Of a DNA stretch of 9,261 bases, positions 1 to 7,343 are shown piece after piece; positions within the stretch are counted from its first letter, which is position 1; the number at the start of each line of letters is the position of its first letter. Both the position numbers and the translations under genes were made by a program. The stretch covers positions 1 through 9,261 of the forward strand of contig JADLEN010000329.1 of assembly GCA_020846105.1 (NCBI GenBank). The letters are read 5' to 3'. The notes below the pieces were generated by a model. The model did no database searches, was not told the origin of the DNA, and was given only the letters and a program-made list of their open reading frames with translations. The DNA comes from Chitinophagaceae bacterium (GTDB taxonomy: Bacteria > Bacteroidota > Bacteroidia > Chitinophagales > Chitinophagaceae).

Positions 1-464
1 AACTAGGCACAGAGCTGCATATTTATGGGCAAGGTTACGAGGCTGCGGCAATTGACAGTTTTGTCTCCCAACATCCAAATCGAGGAGTATATTTTCATCA
101 TTCTGTAGCTACTGAAAAATTACCTGGTCTTTTGACAAAGTACCATGCCATGCTGATACCATTAAGCGAAGACATTAAAGGTGCTGTGCCTTCAAAAATA
201 TTTGCTGCTATGGCTCAGGGAATGCCTATAATATTTAGCGGCAATGGCGAAGCTGCTGCTATTGTACAAGAAAATAATATCGGATTTTCAAGTGCCTCTG
301 GCGACATGCTAGGTCTTATGCGTAACATTGAAACATTGAGCCAAATGCAAGAAGAAGCGTATCAACAACTATGCATTAACAGCTTGCTTTGTGGACAACA
401 AAAATTTAATAAAGACAAGCAGGATGTGCTGTTTTTAAACTTTTTAGAGGCAATAAAAAAATGA
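1..464 (+). CDS. Glycosyltransferase, GT4-like, C-terminal part (5' truncated by window)
   Basis: The reading frame is open from base 3 and ends at TGA 462-464, giving 153 visible residues; the start lies outside the window. The visible part resembles the nucleotide-sugar-binding C-terminal Rossmann domain of GT4/GT-B glycosyltransferases. It has a strand reading LHIYGQG, a stretch MLIPLSED followed by GAVPSKIFAAMAQGMPII, and then SGNGEAAAIV. In this family the segment around 'P.K..E.MA.G.P.I' contacts the sugar donor. Here the usual acidic residue before the MA.G motif is Phe-Ala (KIFAAMA), which is tolerated in many members. It probably adds a sugar to a surface polysaccharide or lipid, but neither donor nor acceptor can be read from this fragment. 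A TTG at 132 could be taken as a start, but the homology-like sequence continues upstream of it, so the gene is truncated rather than short. Confidence 0.8.
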   Translation, partial: LGTELHIYGQGYEAAAIDSFVSQHPNRGVYFHHSVATEKLPGLLTKYHAMLIPLSEDIKGAVPSKIFAAMAQGMPIIFSGNGEAAAIVQENNIGFSSASGDMLGLMRNIETLSQMQEEAYQQLCINSLLCGQQKFNKDKQDVLFLNFLEAIKK

Positions 465-480
465 TTTTTTTGCTTTGAGC

Positions 481-627
481 CTAACGCCTTGGCTTGTACA
501 TTCTGTTGAGGTCGGCGCCGCAGCCACAGCCTTTTCGCTTGGTAGATTTGCAAGCACTATTTGCCGTTGTAAAACCAATCACAAATAGTAAAAAAATTAT
601 TGTTGTAAATATTTTGCTTCGTTTCAT
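481..627 (-). CDS. Small Cys-rich lipoprotein candidate, 48 aa
   Basis: Reading the minus strand from ATG 627-625 to TAG 483-481 gives 48 residues. They start MKRSKIF, continue with a hydrophobic run (TTIIFLLFVIGF), then TANSAC and a basic, Cys-rich tail (KGCGCGADLN...KPRR). This layout, a signal peptide with a Cys near residue 26 and a very short mature part, is typical of tiny Bacteroidota lipoproteins. The lipobox (N-S-A-C) is imperfect because position -3 is Asn. The residues after Cys are basic and lack the acidic export signal, so a periplasm-facing inner-leaflet anchor is more likely than surface exposure. It is convergent with the glycosyltransferase end at 464 and divergent from the gene at 661, with a 33-bp gap. 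No function is known to me. The alternative is a chance ORF, but the signal-peptide structure argues against that. Confidence 0.6.
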   Translation of the reverse strand: MKRSKIFTTIIFLLFVIGFTTANSACKSTKRKGCGCGADLNRMYKPRR

Positions 628-642
628 AATGTGCTACTTTTG
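613..642 (+). promoter_or_regulatory. Bacteroidota-type promoter for the 661 glycosyltransferase
   Basis: TTTG at 613-616 and TACTTTTG at 635-642 match the -33 (TTTG) and -7 (TAnnTTTG) elements of the phylum's primary sigma factor. The spacer is 18 bp, one or two bases shorter than the usual range. The -7 box ends 18 bp before the GTG start, leaving a leader of about ten bases. The -33 element lies inside the first codons of the divergent small lipoprotein gene. Confidence 0.6.
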
Positions 643-660
643 TAAAAATAGTAAAATCGA

Positions 661-1782
661 GTGAACAAAAAGCAGTTGCGCATTCTTATTGCTCCGTTAG
701 ATTGGGGCTTGGGGCATGTTACCCGGTGTGTACCAATAATAACGCATATTCAAGAGGCACAACACAAGGTGATTTTTGCAGGAAATAATGTGCAACAAGC
801 CTTTATCAAAAATACGTTTCCCAACATAGAATGTATTTTTCTTGAAGGATATAATGTTGCCTATGCCAAAAGCAAAGCGGCTCAGATACCTAAAATGATA
901 GCCCAAATACCGCGGCTAAAAAAAGCAATAAAACGGGAACATCTTTGGTTACAAAATGTAGTAAAGTCTCATAAAATAGATGGTGTAATATCAGACAATA
1001 GGTATGGTTTATTCCAGAGCCATGTTCCCAACATTTTACTTACGCATCAATTGCAAATAAAATCGGGCTATAGCAAATGGATTGATAAATTTTTATTGAA
1101 AATGCACTACAATTTTATCGATAATTTTCATCAATGTTGGGTGGTGGACACTACAGAAGATACTGGACTGAGTGGTGATTTGGCGCACCCACGAGTATTA
1201 CCCAAAAAAGCCAAGACAAGGTATATTGGCCTATTATCGCAATGCCGTATTGCTAAAGAAAAAAAAGCTAAAGATGAGGACAATCTTGTGCTTATTTTGT
1301 TGTCGGGGGCAGAGCCTCAGCGCAGTATTTTATCATCCATTTTATGGAAAAAAGCTATAAAGTCGGACAGGCATATTTTATTTGTAGAAGGCAGCCAACA
1401 GGCAATAGCACCTACTATTATTCCCGACCATATCGACTATCATAAAAGCCTTTCGGCCTCAGACCTTCACAAGGCAATAGCGGCAGCCTCCATCGTTATT
1501 TGCCGCAGCGGCTACTCTTCATTAATGGATTTGATAGCGATGCAGAAAAAAGCTATACTCATACCCACACCTGGGCAAACAGAACAAGAATACCTTGCCA
1601 AAAGAATGCACAAGAAAAAGATTTTTATGGCAGCTTCGCAACAAAAATTTGATATCCAAACCTCCCTACTCAACGCTTCTGTATTCCCTTTTGCACAAAA
1701 CGATTTTCAACAATTATTCGACATGCATCAAGCGCCGCTCAACAATTGGTTTGCAGCAATTATTAAAGCTAAAAAAGCTTGA
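661..1782 (+). CDS. MurG-like glycosyltransferase, GT-B fold (GT28-type C-terminus)
   Basis: This 373-residue protein has the look of the predicted glycosyltransferases related to MurG that are common in Bacteroidota. Near the N-terminus (residues 13-20) is LDWGLGHV, the glycine-rich acceptor-side loop of GT-B enzymes. A strand LVLILLSGAEPQ (209-220) opens the C-terminal domain. Residues 281-312 hold CRSGYSSLMDLIAM followed by LIPTPGQTEQEYLA, matching the donor-binding 'R.G..S..E.........P....EQ..NA' segment of the GT28 family. A cytosolic or membrane-associated role in transferring a sugar to a lipid or envelope glycan is likely; the substrate cannot be told. The start is GTG 661, because an in-frame TAA sits at 652-654, a -7 box lies just upstream, and MNKKQLRILI is a natural beginning. 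Its 3' end overlaps the convergent barrel gene by 14 bp. Confidence 0.85.
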   Translation: MNKKQLRILIAPLDWGLGHVTRCVPIITHIQEAQHKVIFAGNNVQQAFIKNTFPNIECIFLEGYNVAYAKSKAAQIPKMIAQIPRLKKAIKREHLWLQNVVKSHKIDGVISDNRYGLFQSHVPNILLTHQLQIKSGYSKWIDKFLLKMHYNFIDNFHQCWVVDTTEDTGLSGDLAHPRVLPKKAKTRYIGLLSQCRIAKEKKAKDEDNLVLILLSGAEPQRSILSSILWKKAIKSDRHILFVEGSQQAIAPTIIPDHIDYHKSLSASDLHKAIAAASIVICRSGYSSLMDLIAMQKKAILIPTPGQTEQEYLAKRMHKKKIFMAASQQKFDIQTSLLNASVFPFAQNDFQQLFDMHQAPLNNWFAAIIKAKKA

Positions 1783-2455
1783 TGCCTACGTGCGCTTGAA
1801 AAACATATTGACGCCAAACATCCTTAGAACTTAGGTTATTTAAGTTTTGAAAGTCAAACAATGTACGCAACCCGATATCGGCATTACCAATATGCATAGT
1901 GGCCCCAATAATGCCAGCCGTATTGCCCGATTTAAATAAGGTTTTGGCATCGCGCACTAGAGCAGCATTATCTTTTACATTTACAATTCCGTAAAACTGA
2001 ACACCCGTTTGCAACCATATCAAGCGTGCCATTCTAAATTGCAGCACCACAGGCAATGACAATTTATTGACCCTGAAGGTGCCATTTTTTACTGAGTCTT
2101 TAATATCGTTGTAGAATGATTTGTAAAGCGAATAGAAGTTATCACTGGTTTTATAATCCGACTGTTCAAAAAGTCCTTCTATTTGCGCACCAAATGCACC
2201 ACCTTTAATACCGGCATACACACCGCCAAGCATGTTAGATTTAATACCGTTTGTCCAAGATTTGCCAGACAGGTAAGAGAAGTTTGCACCAAACTTTATA
2301 CCTGCATACATCTTTGGTAGCGCCTTTGATTTCCGTGTAGGATTGGCAGCCTTTAGCATTTGAGCATTTGCTGTTACAACAGTCACAACACACAATACTG
2401 TGGAGCAAACCAAAATAACCCAAAAACGAAATTTACCACAAACAAGCTTTTTCAT
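1769..2455 (-). CDS. Outer-membrane beta-barrel protein, PorT-like family
   Basis: The product has 228 residues. The first 31 form a signal peptide (MKKLVCGKFRFW, a long hydrophobic run, then VTANA before Q), so it is exported. The mature part begins with a short linker and then alternates aromatic and glycine-rich strands: MYAGIKFGANFSYLSG, GGVYAGIKGGAFGAQIEGLFEQSDY, KLSLPVVLQFRM, WLQTGVQFYG and QAHVGIKLF. This pattern and the terminal Phe, a recognition mark for the BAM complex, fit the outer-membrane barrel domain of PorT-like proteins. The phrase 'LSLPVVLQF' corresponds to the 'L.IPLLLKY' strand of that family. The cargo or role is unknown, and nothing links it specifically to type IX secretion. 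Its ATG shares one base with the TAA of bshC (TAATG), so the two are probably translationally coupled. The end overlaps the convergent glycosyltransferase gene. Confidence 0.8.
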   Translation of the reverse strand: MKKLVCGKFRFWVILVCSTVLCVVTVVTANAQMLKAANPTRKSKALPKMYAGIKFGANFSYLSGKSWTNGIKSNMLGGVYAGIKGGAFGAQIEGLFEQSDYKTSDNFYSLYKSFYNDIKDSVKNGTFRVNKLSLPVVLQFRMARLIWLQTGVQFYGIVNVKDNAALVRDAKTLFKSGNTAGIIGATMHIGNADIGLRTLFDFQNLNNLSSKDVWRQYVFQAHVGIKLF

Positions 2456-4068
2456 TATTTACTTTCATTTTGGGGGTGGATAATCATAAATTTATTGTCA
2501 AATGGCCGAATGGATTCTTTAATAAATTGGAATAAGGAAAAGCCCGATATTGGGTAATAGGTCAAAAAGTTTTCTACACGCTCCTGCAAGCCACCATTGG
2601 GAGCTACAGCTTGTTTCAGCTTTGCAATTTTATTCATGTTTATTGCCGCTTTACGCTTGTGTGCTTTGAAAATTTTATGCTCTAGCACATCTATTTGCTT
2701 CCGCATTTTGGTGTTGGCTGCTAGCGTTGCTTGTGCCAATGTTTTATCGGCTTCGTATGCCTTTTGTTTAATGCTATCCATCACTTGCTCTAGCAATAAT
2801 ACTTCTTCTTCAAAAGCTTTTCCATCGTTTCTATTTTGTAGCATCCATAGGTTTTCTATGGCTTGCTGCGGCAAGAAAATATCTTTCCAATTTAGCTTTA
2901 GGTCATCAATTAATTTCCAAGTTTTTGCATCAATTATCTGTACAGATTGGCGCAACATTACTTGCGGATAAAACACTTTGTAGTGCACAAATAATGGCCG
3001 CAATTGTAACCAATAGGCAAGCTCGGCGCCACCCCCAATAAATCATACATTGGGCAATATTGTTTCTTGGTAAAGGCCACGCAAAATAACATTAGGGCTA
3101 AAACGCTCGGGCTGCTGTGCAAGCTCTGCTTGTATCTGTTGCTCATTAAATTTCAAGTCTGCATTAACTACCTCCCAAATGTCTCCATTTTTTTCTATTC
3201 GCGCTCTAAGGTTGTCTTTTAGGTAAAATAGATTTATTGGTCTTGGAAATGCCTGTGCTTTATATTTTTCGGCAAGCTTATCGCTTTGCGCTTTGGCTAT
3301 AGGATATGCATTTTGGTGCATCAGGTCATCACTCATTATGGCACTAAAAGTTGCTTTAAGCAAGGCATTGTCGGGGTCTAGCACTACCAAGCCCAAATGC
3401 CCGAAAAGGGCATGTACCAGGTATTGTGTAGCACTAGCAATAGTTGGGTGTTGCAGATAGGCATTGCTTAAAGTTTCTATCAGCTCGCTACAATAATTAC
3501 TTGGTGGGCCTAGTCTTTTAAATAGCTCCTCTAGTAAAGGCTTTAAGCTTTTAGTACTCATCCTGCCCACAGCGCCTGTCTGTGTATCGGCTTGCCATTT
3601 GTATTTTTGTGCATCGTACCAAAACTGCCCTAGCTCGTCCAAGTCATTGTCCTCGCTACCCATATAATACACCGGTACAAAATGATTGTTAGGATAAAGT
3701 GTACCGAGTTCTTCTGCCATCTTAATGGCATGCAGTATTTTATAAAAAAAGTATAAATAGCCTGTCATCAAATTGGGCTGATGGGCAGTACATATTGTAA
3801 AAGTATTTTCGTTTAATAGTGCATTAATATTGGTGTTTACTTGTTTTTGGTCTTCAAGTTTTTGGTATTGCTCTTTTAATACCGTTACTAACTTTTGCCT
3901 ATCTACAGGGTAGTTTTTGCGTGCTTCAATGGCAAGTTTTACCCCATCGATATTTGGTGCAAATTCATAAAACGGTTTTAATGAATCTGCTTGATTTATA
4001 TAGTCTTGCACCAAGCCAGAAAATGATTGGGTGCTGCTATACGGTATGTAGGTACAGTCTGTTTCCAA
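2455..4068 (-). pseudogene. bshC: bshC, bacillithiol cysteine-adding enzyme, interrupted by one in-frame TGA
   Basis: Read as one frame this is 537 codons, the normal length for BshC (about 540). BshC joins cysteine to glucosaminyl-malate in the last step of bacillithiol synthesis in the cytosol. The N-terminal part carries TYIPYSST, the nucleotidyltransferase-like TAHQPNLMTGYLYFFYKI, then PVYYMGSEDNDLDELG and ILRGLYQETILPN. The C-terminal part has FIGGGAELAYWLQL, a long charged helical coiled-coil, and PNGGLQERVENFLTYYP. Codon 342 (3045-3043) is TGA, directly between ILPNV and FIGGG; flanking sequence on both sides stays in the same frame and looks intact. As given, translation yields 341 residues and loses the coiled-coil domain. 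TTG (4068-4066) is the only sensible start: a stop codon lies four codons upstream, and the next Met falls far inside the conserved core. Possible explanations are a recent nonsense mutation, a base error or readthrough. Confidence 0.88.
3043..3045 (-). other. In-frame TGA within bshC
   Basis: On the minus strand the codons read ATA TTG CCC AAT GTA TGA TTT ATT GGG. Both flanks encode recognisable BshC sequence in the same frame, so a single base substitution restores the gene (for example to a Cys, Gly, Arg or Trp codon). TGA serves as a true stop for other genes here (462-464, 1780-1782, and the end of trxB), so genetic-code reassignment is not supported. Confidence 0.9.
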
Positions 4069-4097
4069 AATATTTATTTAAAAGAAAAAATCAATTT

Positions 4098-4105
4098 CAA
4101 AGTTA
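4098..4105 (-). promoter_or_regulatory. -7 box for bshC and the barrel gene
   Basis: On the minus strand TAACTTTG matches TAnnTTTG exactly, 29 bp upstream of the TTG start of bshC and downstream of the DUF3109 terminator. No TTTG is found at the -33 position, so it is a partial match. It would serve bshC and the coupled barrel gene. Confidence 0.45.
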
Positions 4106-4140
4106 AACGTTTACCCTTTGGCTTTTGATAATTTTATCTT

Positions 4141-4180
4141 AATAAAAAAAGAGACTCACCATTTTTCGGTGAGCCTCTTG
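4141..4180 (-). terminator. Rho-independent terminator after the DUF3109 gene
   Basis: The stem is formed by 4149-4160 and 4168-4179, with a CTCACC/GGTGAG core, one mismatch (4154/4174) and a 7-base loop. On the minus strand it is followed by a run of seven T residues. It begins only a few bases after the TAA of the DUF3109 gene and separates that operon from bshC. Confidence 0.85.
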
Positions 4181-4185
4181 CTTAT

Positions 4186-4764
4186 TTATTCGGTTTCTTT
4201 TTTGTGCTGCGCTACAGCATCTAGCGCTTCGTAAAACTCGCTGCCATACTTGCGTATAAGTGGCTCTTTCAAAAATTGATATACAGGTACTTTTAGTTTT
4301 TTTCCAAGCTTACAAGCAGGCCTACAAAGGGTTTTGCGTGGTTCGTAATTTACCAGCTCATATTCCGAAGATGTGTCAATCCTTATCGGGAACAGGTGGC
4401 AGGAAATTGGTTTTTTAAAATCAATTTTACCGTCCCTATGCGCTGCTTCTATACCACATTTTACGATGCCCAAATCGTCAGTAAATGCATACACACAAAT
4501 GCCACCATCAACAGTGGGTGTTACCAATCCATGCTCATCATCTATCACGTGCGTGCCTTGCCTTTCTATTTCTGCTAGGTATGCTGCAGGCAGATAATCT
4601 TTTACTATCGGCAATATTTGGCTTATTATCTCGGCCTCTTCACTAGTAAGTGGCGCACCACAATCACCATCTACACAACAGCCACCTTTGCAACGCTCTA
4701 GGTCGCACACAAACTGTGCTTCCACTACATCATCACTCAGTAGTACATTGTCAATAGCTATCAT
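4186..4764 (-). CDS. DUF3109 family Cys-cluster protein
   Basis: The protein has 192 residues and ten cysteines (20, 25, 29, 30, 35, 90, 103, 122, 147, 151). The N-terminal FVCDLERCKGGCCVDGDCGAPL recalls the CxxxCxxxCC pattern of YkgJ-type proteins, which are proposed to bind zinc or iron-sulfur clusters. Later segments FKKPISCHLFPIR, CRPACKLGKKLKVPVYQFLKEP and LIRKYG are hallmarks of DUF3109, a conserved Bacteroidota family. No biochemical function is established. It is a cytosolic protein without a signal peptide. The ATG overlaps the TGA of trxB by four bases (ATGA), so the two are co-translated; that pairing suggests, but does not prove, a role in metal or thiol chemistry. A strong terminator follows directly. 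Confidence 0.88.
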   Translation of the reverse strand: MIAIDNVLLSDDVVEAQFVCDLERCKGGCCVDGDCGAPLTSEEAEIISQILPIVKDYLPAAYLAEIERQGTHVIDDEHGLVTPTVDGGICVYAFTDDLGIVKCGIEAAHRDGKIDFKKPISCHLFPIRIDTSSEYELVNYEPRKTLCRPACKLGKKLKVPVYQFLKEPLIRKYGSEFYEALDAVAQHKKETE

Positions 4765-5711
4765 TGCGCTTCGTTAAATGCTTGTACGCCCAAATATCTT
4801 TCTGCATCCAATGCTGCCGAACATCCACTACCAGCTGCTGTTACCGCTTGCCTGTATAGCTTATCTTGTACATCGCCACAGGCAAATACACCTTCGATAT
4901 TGGTTTTAGAAGTGCCGGGTATGGTATTAATATAGCCTTCCTCGTCCATGTCTATAAAGTCTTTAAAAATACCAGAGTTGGGTGTATGACCTATGGCCAC
5001 AAAAAATGCACTTAGCGCTATTTCTTGCTTTTCGCCATTAACCGTGTTGCGTATGCGCAAACCACTTACTTTTTTATCGCCAAGTATCTCGTCTGTTTCA
5101 CTATTCCAGTATATCTGAATGTTTGGCGTGTTCAACACTCTTTGTTGCATTACCTTACTAGCGCGCATCTCGTCGCGTCGTACAAGCATATGCACTTTTG
5201 TACACAGCTTAGCTAGATAAAGTGCTTCTTCGGCAGCAGTATCGCCAGCGCCAACAATAGCCACTTCTTTTTCTTTGAAAAAGAAACCATCGCATACTGC
5301 ACATGCCGATACGCCATAGCCATTAAGGCGTTGCTCGCTCTCTAGGCCCAGCCACTTGGCCGATGCTCCTGTAGCTATTATCACGGTATCTGCCTCTACC
5401 CATTTTTCTTCGTCTATCTCTACTTTAAAAGGGCGACTGCTAAAATCTACTTTGGATGCCATACCCCAACGGATATCTGCCCCCATTCTTTTGGCTTGTG
5501 CTTCAAAATCTTTCATCATCTGCGGGCCCATTACACCATCAGGGTAGCCAGGATAATTCTCAACATCGGTAGTGATGGTAAGCTGCCCACCGGGTTGTAG
5601 CCCTTGGTACATTATGGGTTTAAGGCCTGCTCTTGATGCGTATATTGCCGCAGTGTATCCTGCTGGGCCCGAGCCTATTATAAGGCAATGAATTTTTTCT
5701 GAAATTTCCAT
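4761..5711 (-). CDS. trxB: Thioredoxin reductase (NADPH, FAD)
   Basis: This 316-residue flavoprotein transfers electrons from NADPH through FAD and a redox disulfide to thioredoxin in the cytosol. The FAD-binding GSGPAGYTAA lies at residues 13-22, with GGQL at 41-44. The redox-active site CAVCDG is at 137-142 (Cys137 and Cys140). The NADPH-binding GAGDTAAEEA is at 154-163, followed by the phosphate-contacting VRRDEMRAS at 177-185. The C-terminal FAD motif GDVQDKLYRQAVTAAGSGC starts at 279. Its length is that of low-molecular-weight TrxB (about 310-320). ATG 5711 gives MEISEKIHCLIIG, the expected start. It follows the L,D-transpeptidase gene after 52 bp without a visible promoter or terminator, and overlaps DUF3109 by ATGA, so it is probably the middle gene of a three-gene transcript. 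Confidence 0.97.
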   Translation of the reverse strand: MEISEKIHCLIIGSGPAGYTAAIYASRAGLKPIMYQGLQPGGQLTITTDVENYPGYPDGVMGPQMMKDFEAQAKRMGADIRWGMASKVDFSSRPFKVEIDEEKWVEADTVIIATGASAKWLGLESEQRLNGYGVSACAVCDGFFFKEKEVAIVGAGDTAAEEALYLAKLCTKVHMLVRRDEMRASKVMQQRVLNTPNIQIYWNSETDEILGDKKVSGLRIRNTVNGEKQEIALSAFFVAIGHTPNSGIFKDFIDMDEEGYINTIPGTSKTNIEGVFACGDVQDKLYRQAVTAAGSGCSAALDAERYLGVQAFNEAQ

Positions 5712-5763
5712 TTGCTGTTTGTTTTAATTTTTTTATTGTTTGCTTTTAAAATATGGTGTTGTG

Positions 5764-6528
5764 CTAAAAAACGTACTTGCCCTCTGGTGTGTACATTACA
5801 GGCAATCGCTTGCGGGTCTGCTCAAAATAGTCGTAGCCTGCTTTGAGGTTTACCCAAAATTTTTGCTTTGCCTCTTCGGTAGCATAGGTACGGCCTAGAT
5901 AGTCCAAACCTTTCTTGTTGAATTTTGTAGGGTATATGGTTATCGGAATATAATTCTGCCCATTAAGCTTGGCATTAAGGCATACCACATACAGCTCTTG
6001 TATCACATCGTCTGTCATAGGCATGCAACCTACTGTTACACATCCTCCGTGGATATAAATATCGCCACCGGGCTTCTTTTTGTCGCCTAGTATGATGTCG
6101 GAATAGTTGGGGTAATTAATGAGCATAGACAAGAAAAAATCGCTTTGCGGATTGAAATCCTCGATAAAATAATTCCCCTCAGGCACTTGCCTATCGCCCT
6201 CGCAACGCTTAGGGCCCAATATGCCACTAAGGGCGCATACCCGGTATAGCTTCACCAGTTTGTAAGGGTCATTGGGATTATCGCGGCCCCATAGCTCCAT
6301 CTCGTTTTGCGATTTGAAACTGCGTATATACACATCTTTTGGTGGGTAGCTAAGCCCTTTGGATACAAACATCCTACGGGTGCTATCGCCAAAGTTGGCG
6401 TATGCTTTGGCCACCCGCGAAAATGAAAGCTGGCTATTACGCAAGTTGTTATTATCGGTTTGGGCCCATAGCGCAGGCAAGCACAGCATTGTGGCTATTA
6501 GCGAGAGGCCTATTTTTTTCATGTTCAT
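5764..6528 (-). CDS. L,D-transpeptidase family protein, YafK-like
   Basis: The protein is taken as 254 residues from ATG 6528-6526. Its signal peptide is MNMKKIGLSL, a hydrophobic stretch and a likely cleavage after ALWA, so it is exported to the periplasm. The catalytic YkuD-type segment is at residues 157-171, reading DIYIHGGCVTVGCMP, where His160 and Cys168 are the expected catalytic pair. Upstream are KLYRVCALSGILGPKRCEGDRQVPEGNY and LINYPNYSDIILG, typical of the YafK branch. Such enzymes cross-link peptidoglycan or cleave and attach envelope proteins; which reaction this one performs is not known. The frame is open further up to a TTG at 6564, but that would put 12 non-signal residues before the signal peptide, so the ATG is preferred (ATG 6522 is also possible). 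Cys163 is an extra Cys beside the motif, where many relatives carry Ser or Asn. Confidence 0.88.
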   Translation of the reverse strand: MNMKKIGLSLIATMLCLPALWAQTDNNNLRNSQLSFSRVAKAYANFGDSTRRMFVSKGLSYPPKDVYIRSFKSQNEMELWGRDNPNDPYKLVKLYRVCALSGILGPKRCEGDRQVPEGNYFIEDFNPQSDFFLSMLINYPNYSDIILGDKKKPGGDIYIHGGCVTVGCMPMTDDVIQELYVVCLNAKLNGQNYIPITIYPTKFNKKGLDYLGRTYATEEAKQKFWVNLKAGYDYFEQTRKRLPVMYTPEGKYVF

Positions 6529-6571
6529 GCTCTTTGTCTTTGTGCGCAATGGCAAGATGGGCAATTATAAC

Positions 6572-6615
6572 AAAATACCTCTGCGCAATTTTTTCAAGTT
6601 GCACAAAGGTATTTT
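6572..6615 (-). terminator. 17-bp hairpin, probable terminator of the 6661-7080 lipoprotein gene
   Basis: The arms 6572-6588 and 6599-6615 pair around a 10-base loop. The outer nine pairs, AAAATACCT/AGGTATTTT, are perfect. The two imperfect positions become G-U wobbles only on the minus strand, where they are C-A mismatches on the plus strand. The hairpin therefore favours minus-strand RNA. It lies 46 bp behind the lipoprotein stop and ends in TTTTG. It overlaps a -7-like box for the next gene. Confidence 0.6.
6604..6611 (-). promoter_or_regulatory. -7 box TACCTTTG for the L,D-transpeptidase operon
   Basis: On the minus strand TACCTTTG fits TAnnTTTG, 75 bp upstream of the preferred ATG at 6528. 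No correctly spaced TTTG -33 element was seen. The box is inside the stem of the 6572-6615 hairpin, so it could be coincidental. Confidence 0.35.
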
Positions 6616-6660
6616 TTAAGGGTCAAAATATTTTCCTAAAAAAGAGGTCGTCGATGACTA

Positions 6661-7080
6661 CTATTTTACCGTGAAAATCAAAATCTTCTGATTCACAATT
6701 CCATGCTCATTTTTTACAGTAACGGTAAAACGCTCCGTACCTGCTTTCATCAGCGTAGTAAAAGTGTGTAAGTAGCTGTAAGTCACCTGCTCTTCGCCCT
6801 TAAGCTCCGAGTAATATACCGTAGTATCGGCCGTGCCGCTATACGTGCGCACCACCTCAAAAGTAGTGTTGTTGCTCAGGTCTTCTGCCCTATCGGTTTT
6901 TACCTTAAACATGTATCTTTTGTCTTTTATCAGCGTACTATCCATAGTAAGATAATCTGTACCCGATACAAACTCTATCAGCGGCTTATTGCCCACCACT
7001 ATAGTTTTGCGGCAAGCCGATACACCTAAAATAACTAGCAGTGCTAGCACACCCATTACGATTACTGAACGATATTGCAT
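6661..7080 (-). CDS. Lipoprotein of unknown function, beta-sandwich-like
   Basis: This 139-residue protein begins with a lipoprotein signal: MQYRSVIVMGVLALLVILGVSAC, with Cys23 as the lipid-bearing residue (lipobox V-S-A-C). The mature part is about 116 residues with alternating hydrophobic strands and no predicted membrane segment. The end, GTERFTVTVKNEHGIVNQKILIFTVK, resembles the last two strands of PKD or Ig-like sandwich domains ('G.Y.VTV...NG'). This is a resemblance in pattern, not a secure family call. The residues after Cys (RKTIVV) are not acidic, so surface export is not indicated. It stands alone, with a hairpin terminator candidate after it and 263 bp before the next gene upstream. 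I do not recognise the gene. Confidence 0.75.
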   Translation of the reverse strand: MQYRSVIVMGVLALLVILGVSACRKTIVVGNKPLIEFVSGTDYLTMDSTLIKDKRYMFKVKTDRAEDLSNNTTFEVVRTYSGTADTTVYYSELKGEEQVTYSYLHTFTTLMKAGTERFTVTVKNEHGIVNQKILIFTVK

Positions 7081-7220
7081 TTGTCTATTGTTTTTAATTT
7101 ATTTTTTGCGACAGCTAAGATAAGTAAATAATTTGCTAAGATACAATAGCCACACCAAATACTATTCTTTTGGGGGTGGCTTGTAGTATTTAATTGGTAA
7201 TAATCAATTGTCCAAAACAG

Positions 7221-7252
7221 AAAAAAGCAGCAACATCTGTTACTGCTTTTTT
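7221..7252 (-). terminator. Rho-independent terminator after the 7344-7691 gene
   Basis: AAAAAAGCAG (7221-7230) pairs with CTGCTTTTTT (7243-7252), extended inward by AACA/TGTT around a tiny loop. The single imperfect position is G-U only in minus-strand RNA, and on that strand six T residues end the stem. The hairpin lies 91 bp beyond the TAA of the gene. The A and T runs on both sides mean it could also work in the other direction, but no plus-strand gene enters it. Confidence 0.8.
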
Positions 7253-7343
7253 GACACTATTAAAGCTTAGAAAAAGTTTTTTATCAACGAATATTGCTTT
7301 TTGGCTACCACATTCCCCAATACGATGTTGGCGGTTTGGTATA

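Noticed and set aside
362..553. Minus-strand ORF of 63 residues
   Set aside because: It overlaps the GT4 end and the small lipoprotein in another frame, with no signal peptide or motif; the 481-627 frame fits far better.
2597..2971. Plus-strand ORF of 124 residues opposite bshC
   Set aside because: It mirrors the coiled-coil region of bshC; its Cys/Ser-rich hydrophobic translation is the usual antisense shadow.
3010..3045. Selenocysteine insertion at the bshC TGA
   Set aside because: The bases right after the TGA on the coding strand form no convincing SECIS stem-loop, and BshC is not known to use Sec. No selenocysteine machinery is visible in the window.
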